Below are positions 23,881 through 64,000 of a stretch of 64,000 bases of DNA, piece by piece. The notes under the pieces are model-generated. The model was not told the origin of the DNA. It saw nothing but the letters and a program-made list of their open reading frames with translations, and did not search any database. The stretch lies in the NCBI GenBank assembly GCA_029706075.1, contig JAINUG010000397.1, positions 62,001 through 126,000 on the forward strand, read 5' to 3'. The DNA comes from Aldrovandia affinis. Taxonomy: Eukaryota; Chordata; Actinopteri; Notacanthiformes; Halosauridae. A program made the translations under genes and the position numbers. Numbering within the stretch: position 1 is the stretch's first letter; each line of letters starts with the position of its first letter.

Positions 23881-64000
<40,120 letters not shown>

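Overview
This is a vertebrate, almost certainly teleost, nuclear window: multi-exon genes with GT-AG introns, dense tRNA-derived SINEs, an L2-clade LINE, hAT, Tc1 and piggyBac-type transposons, and mini- and microsatellites. Two features point to an eel or close elopomorph relative. One is a tandem set of eel-fucolectin-like F-type lectin genes. The other is a SINE/LINE partnership sharing the 3' tail (GAGCGTCTGCTAAATG followed by TGTAA-like repeats) known from the eel UnaL2/UnaSINE pair. The species assignment is inference.

Layout. Positions 1-4.7 kb hold decayed transposons (a broken hAT transposase, a LINE reverse-transcriptase scrap, a long TC microsatellite). From 4.7 to 6.3 kb lies a damaged copy of a segment also found at 15.15-16.1 kb, with a BEL/Pao-like gag fragment on the minus strand inserted in it. 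From 6.7 to 11.4 kb there are three tandem F-type lectin (fucolectin) genes on the plus strand. Unit 1 is cut off by a SINE, unit 2 has lost its start codon, and unit 3 is intact (signal peptide plus one lectin domain, 191 aa). One good sushi/CCP exon follows at 12.2 kb and two weaker sushi-like remnants at 15.3 and 17.5 kb; the last is split by a hAT element with a perfect 8-bp target duplication. From 19.1 to 22.9 kb the sequence is intergenic, with an L2-type LINE interrupted by a SINE.

From 62,986 down to 23,881 on the minus strand runs one complete gene, a pecanex homologue that I assign to PCNX2. I could place 34 coding exons with consistent splice phases, about 2,054 aa. It is a multi-pass membrane protein: two N-terminal membrane segments, a long acidic Ser-rich loop, a membrane-segment cluster, the highly conserved pecanex C-terminal block, and a Ser-rich tail. 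Two things stand out. Intron 22 has the hallmarks of a U12-type (minor spliceosome) intron. Exon 5 contains a one-base frameshift in a short C run, while everything downstream stays open and conserved. The introns hold many nested transposons and four sizeable minisatellites.

The lectin cluster and pcnx2 are convergent (plus and minus strands) and I see no functional link between them. I found no convincing wholly new system. The most informative signals are the decaying lectin array, the possible lectin-sushi exon compatibility, the minor-class intron, and the SINE/LINE tail sharing.
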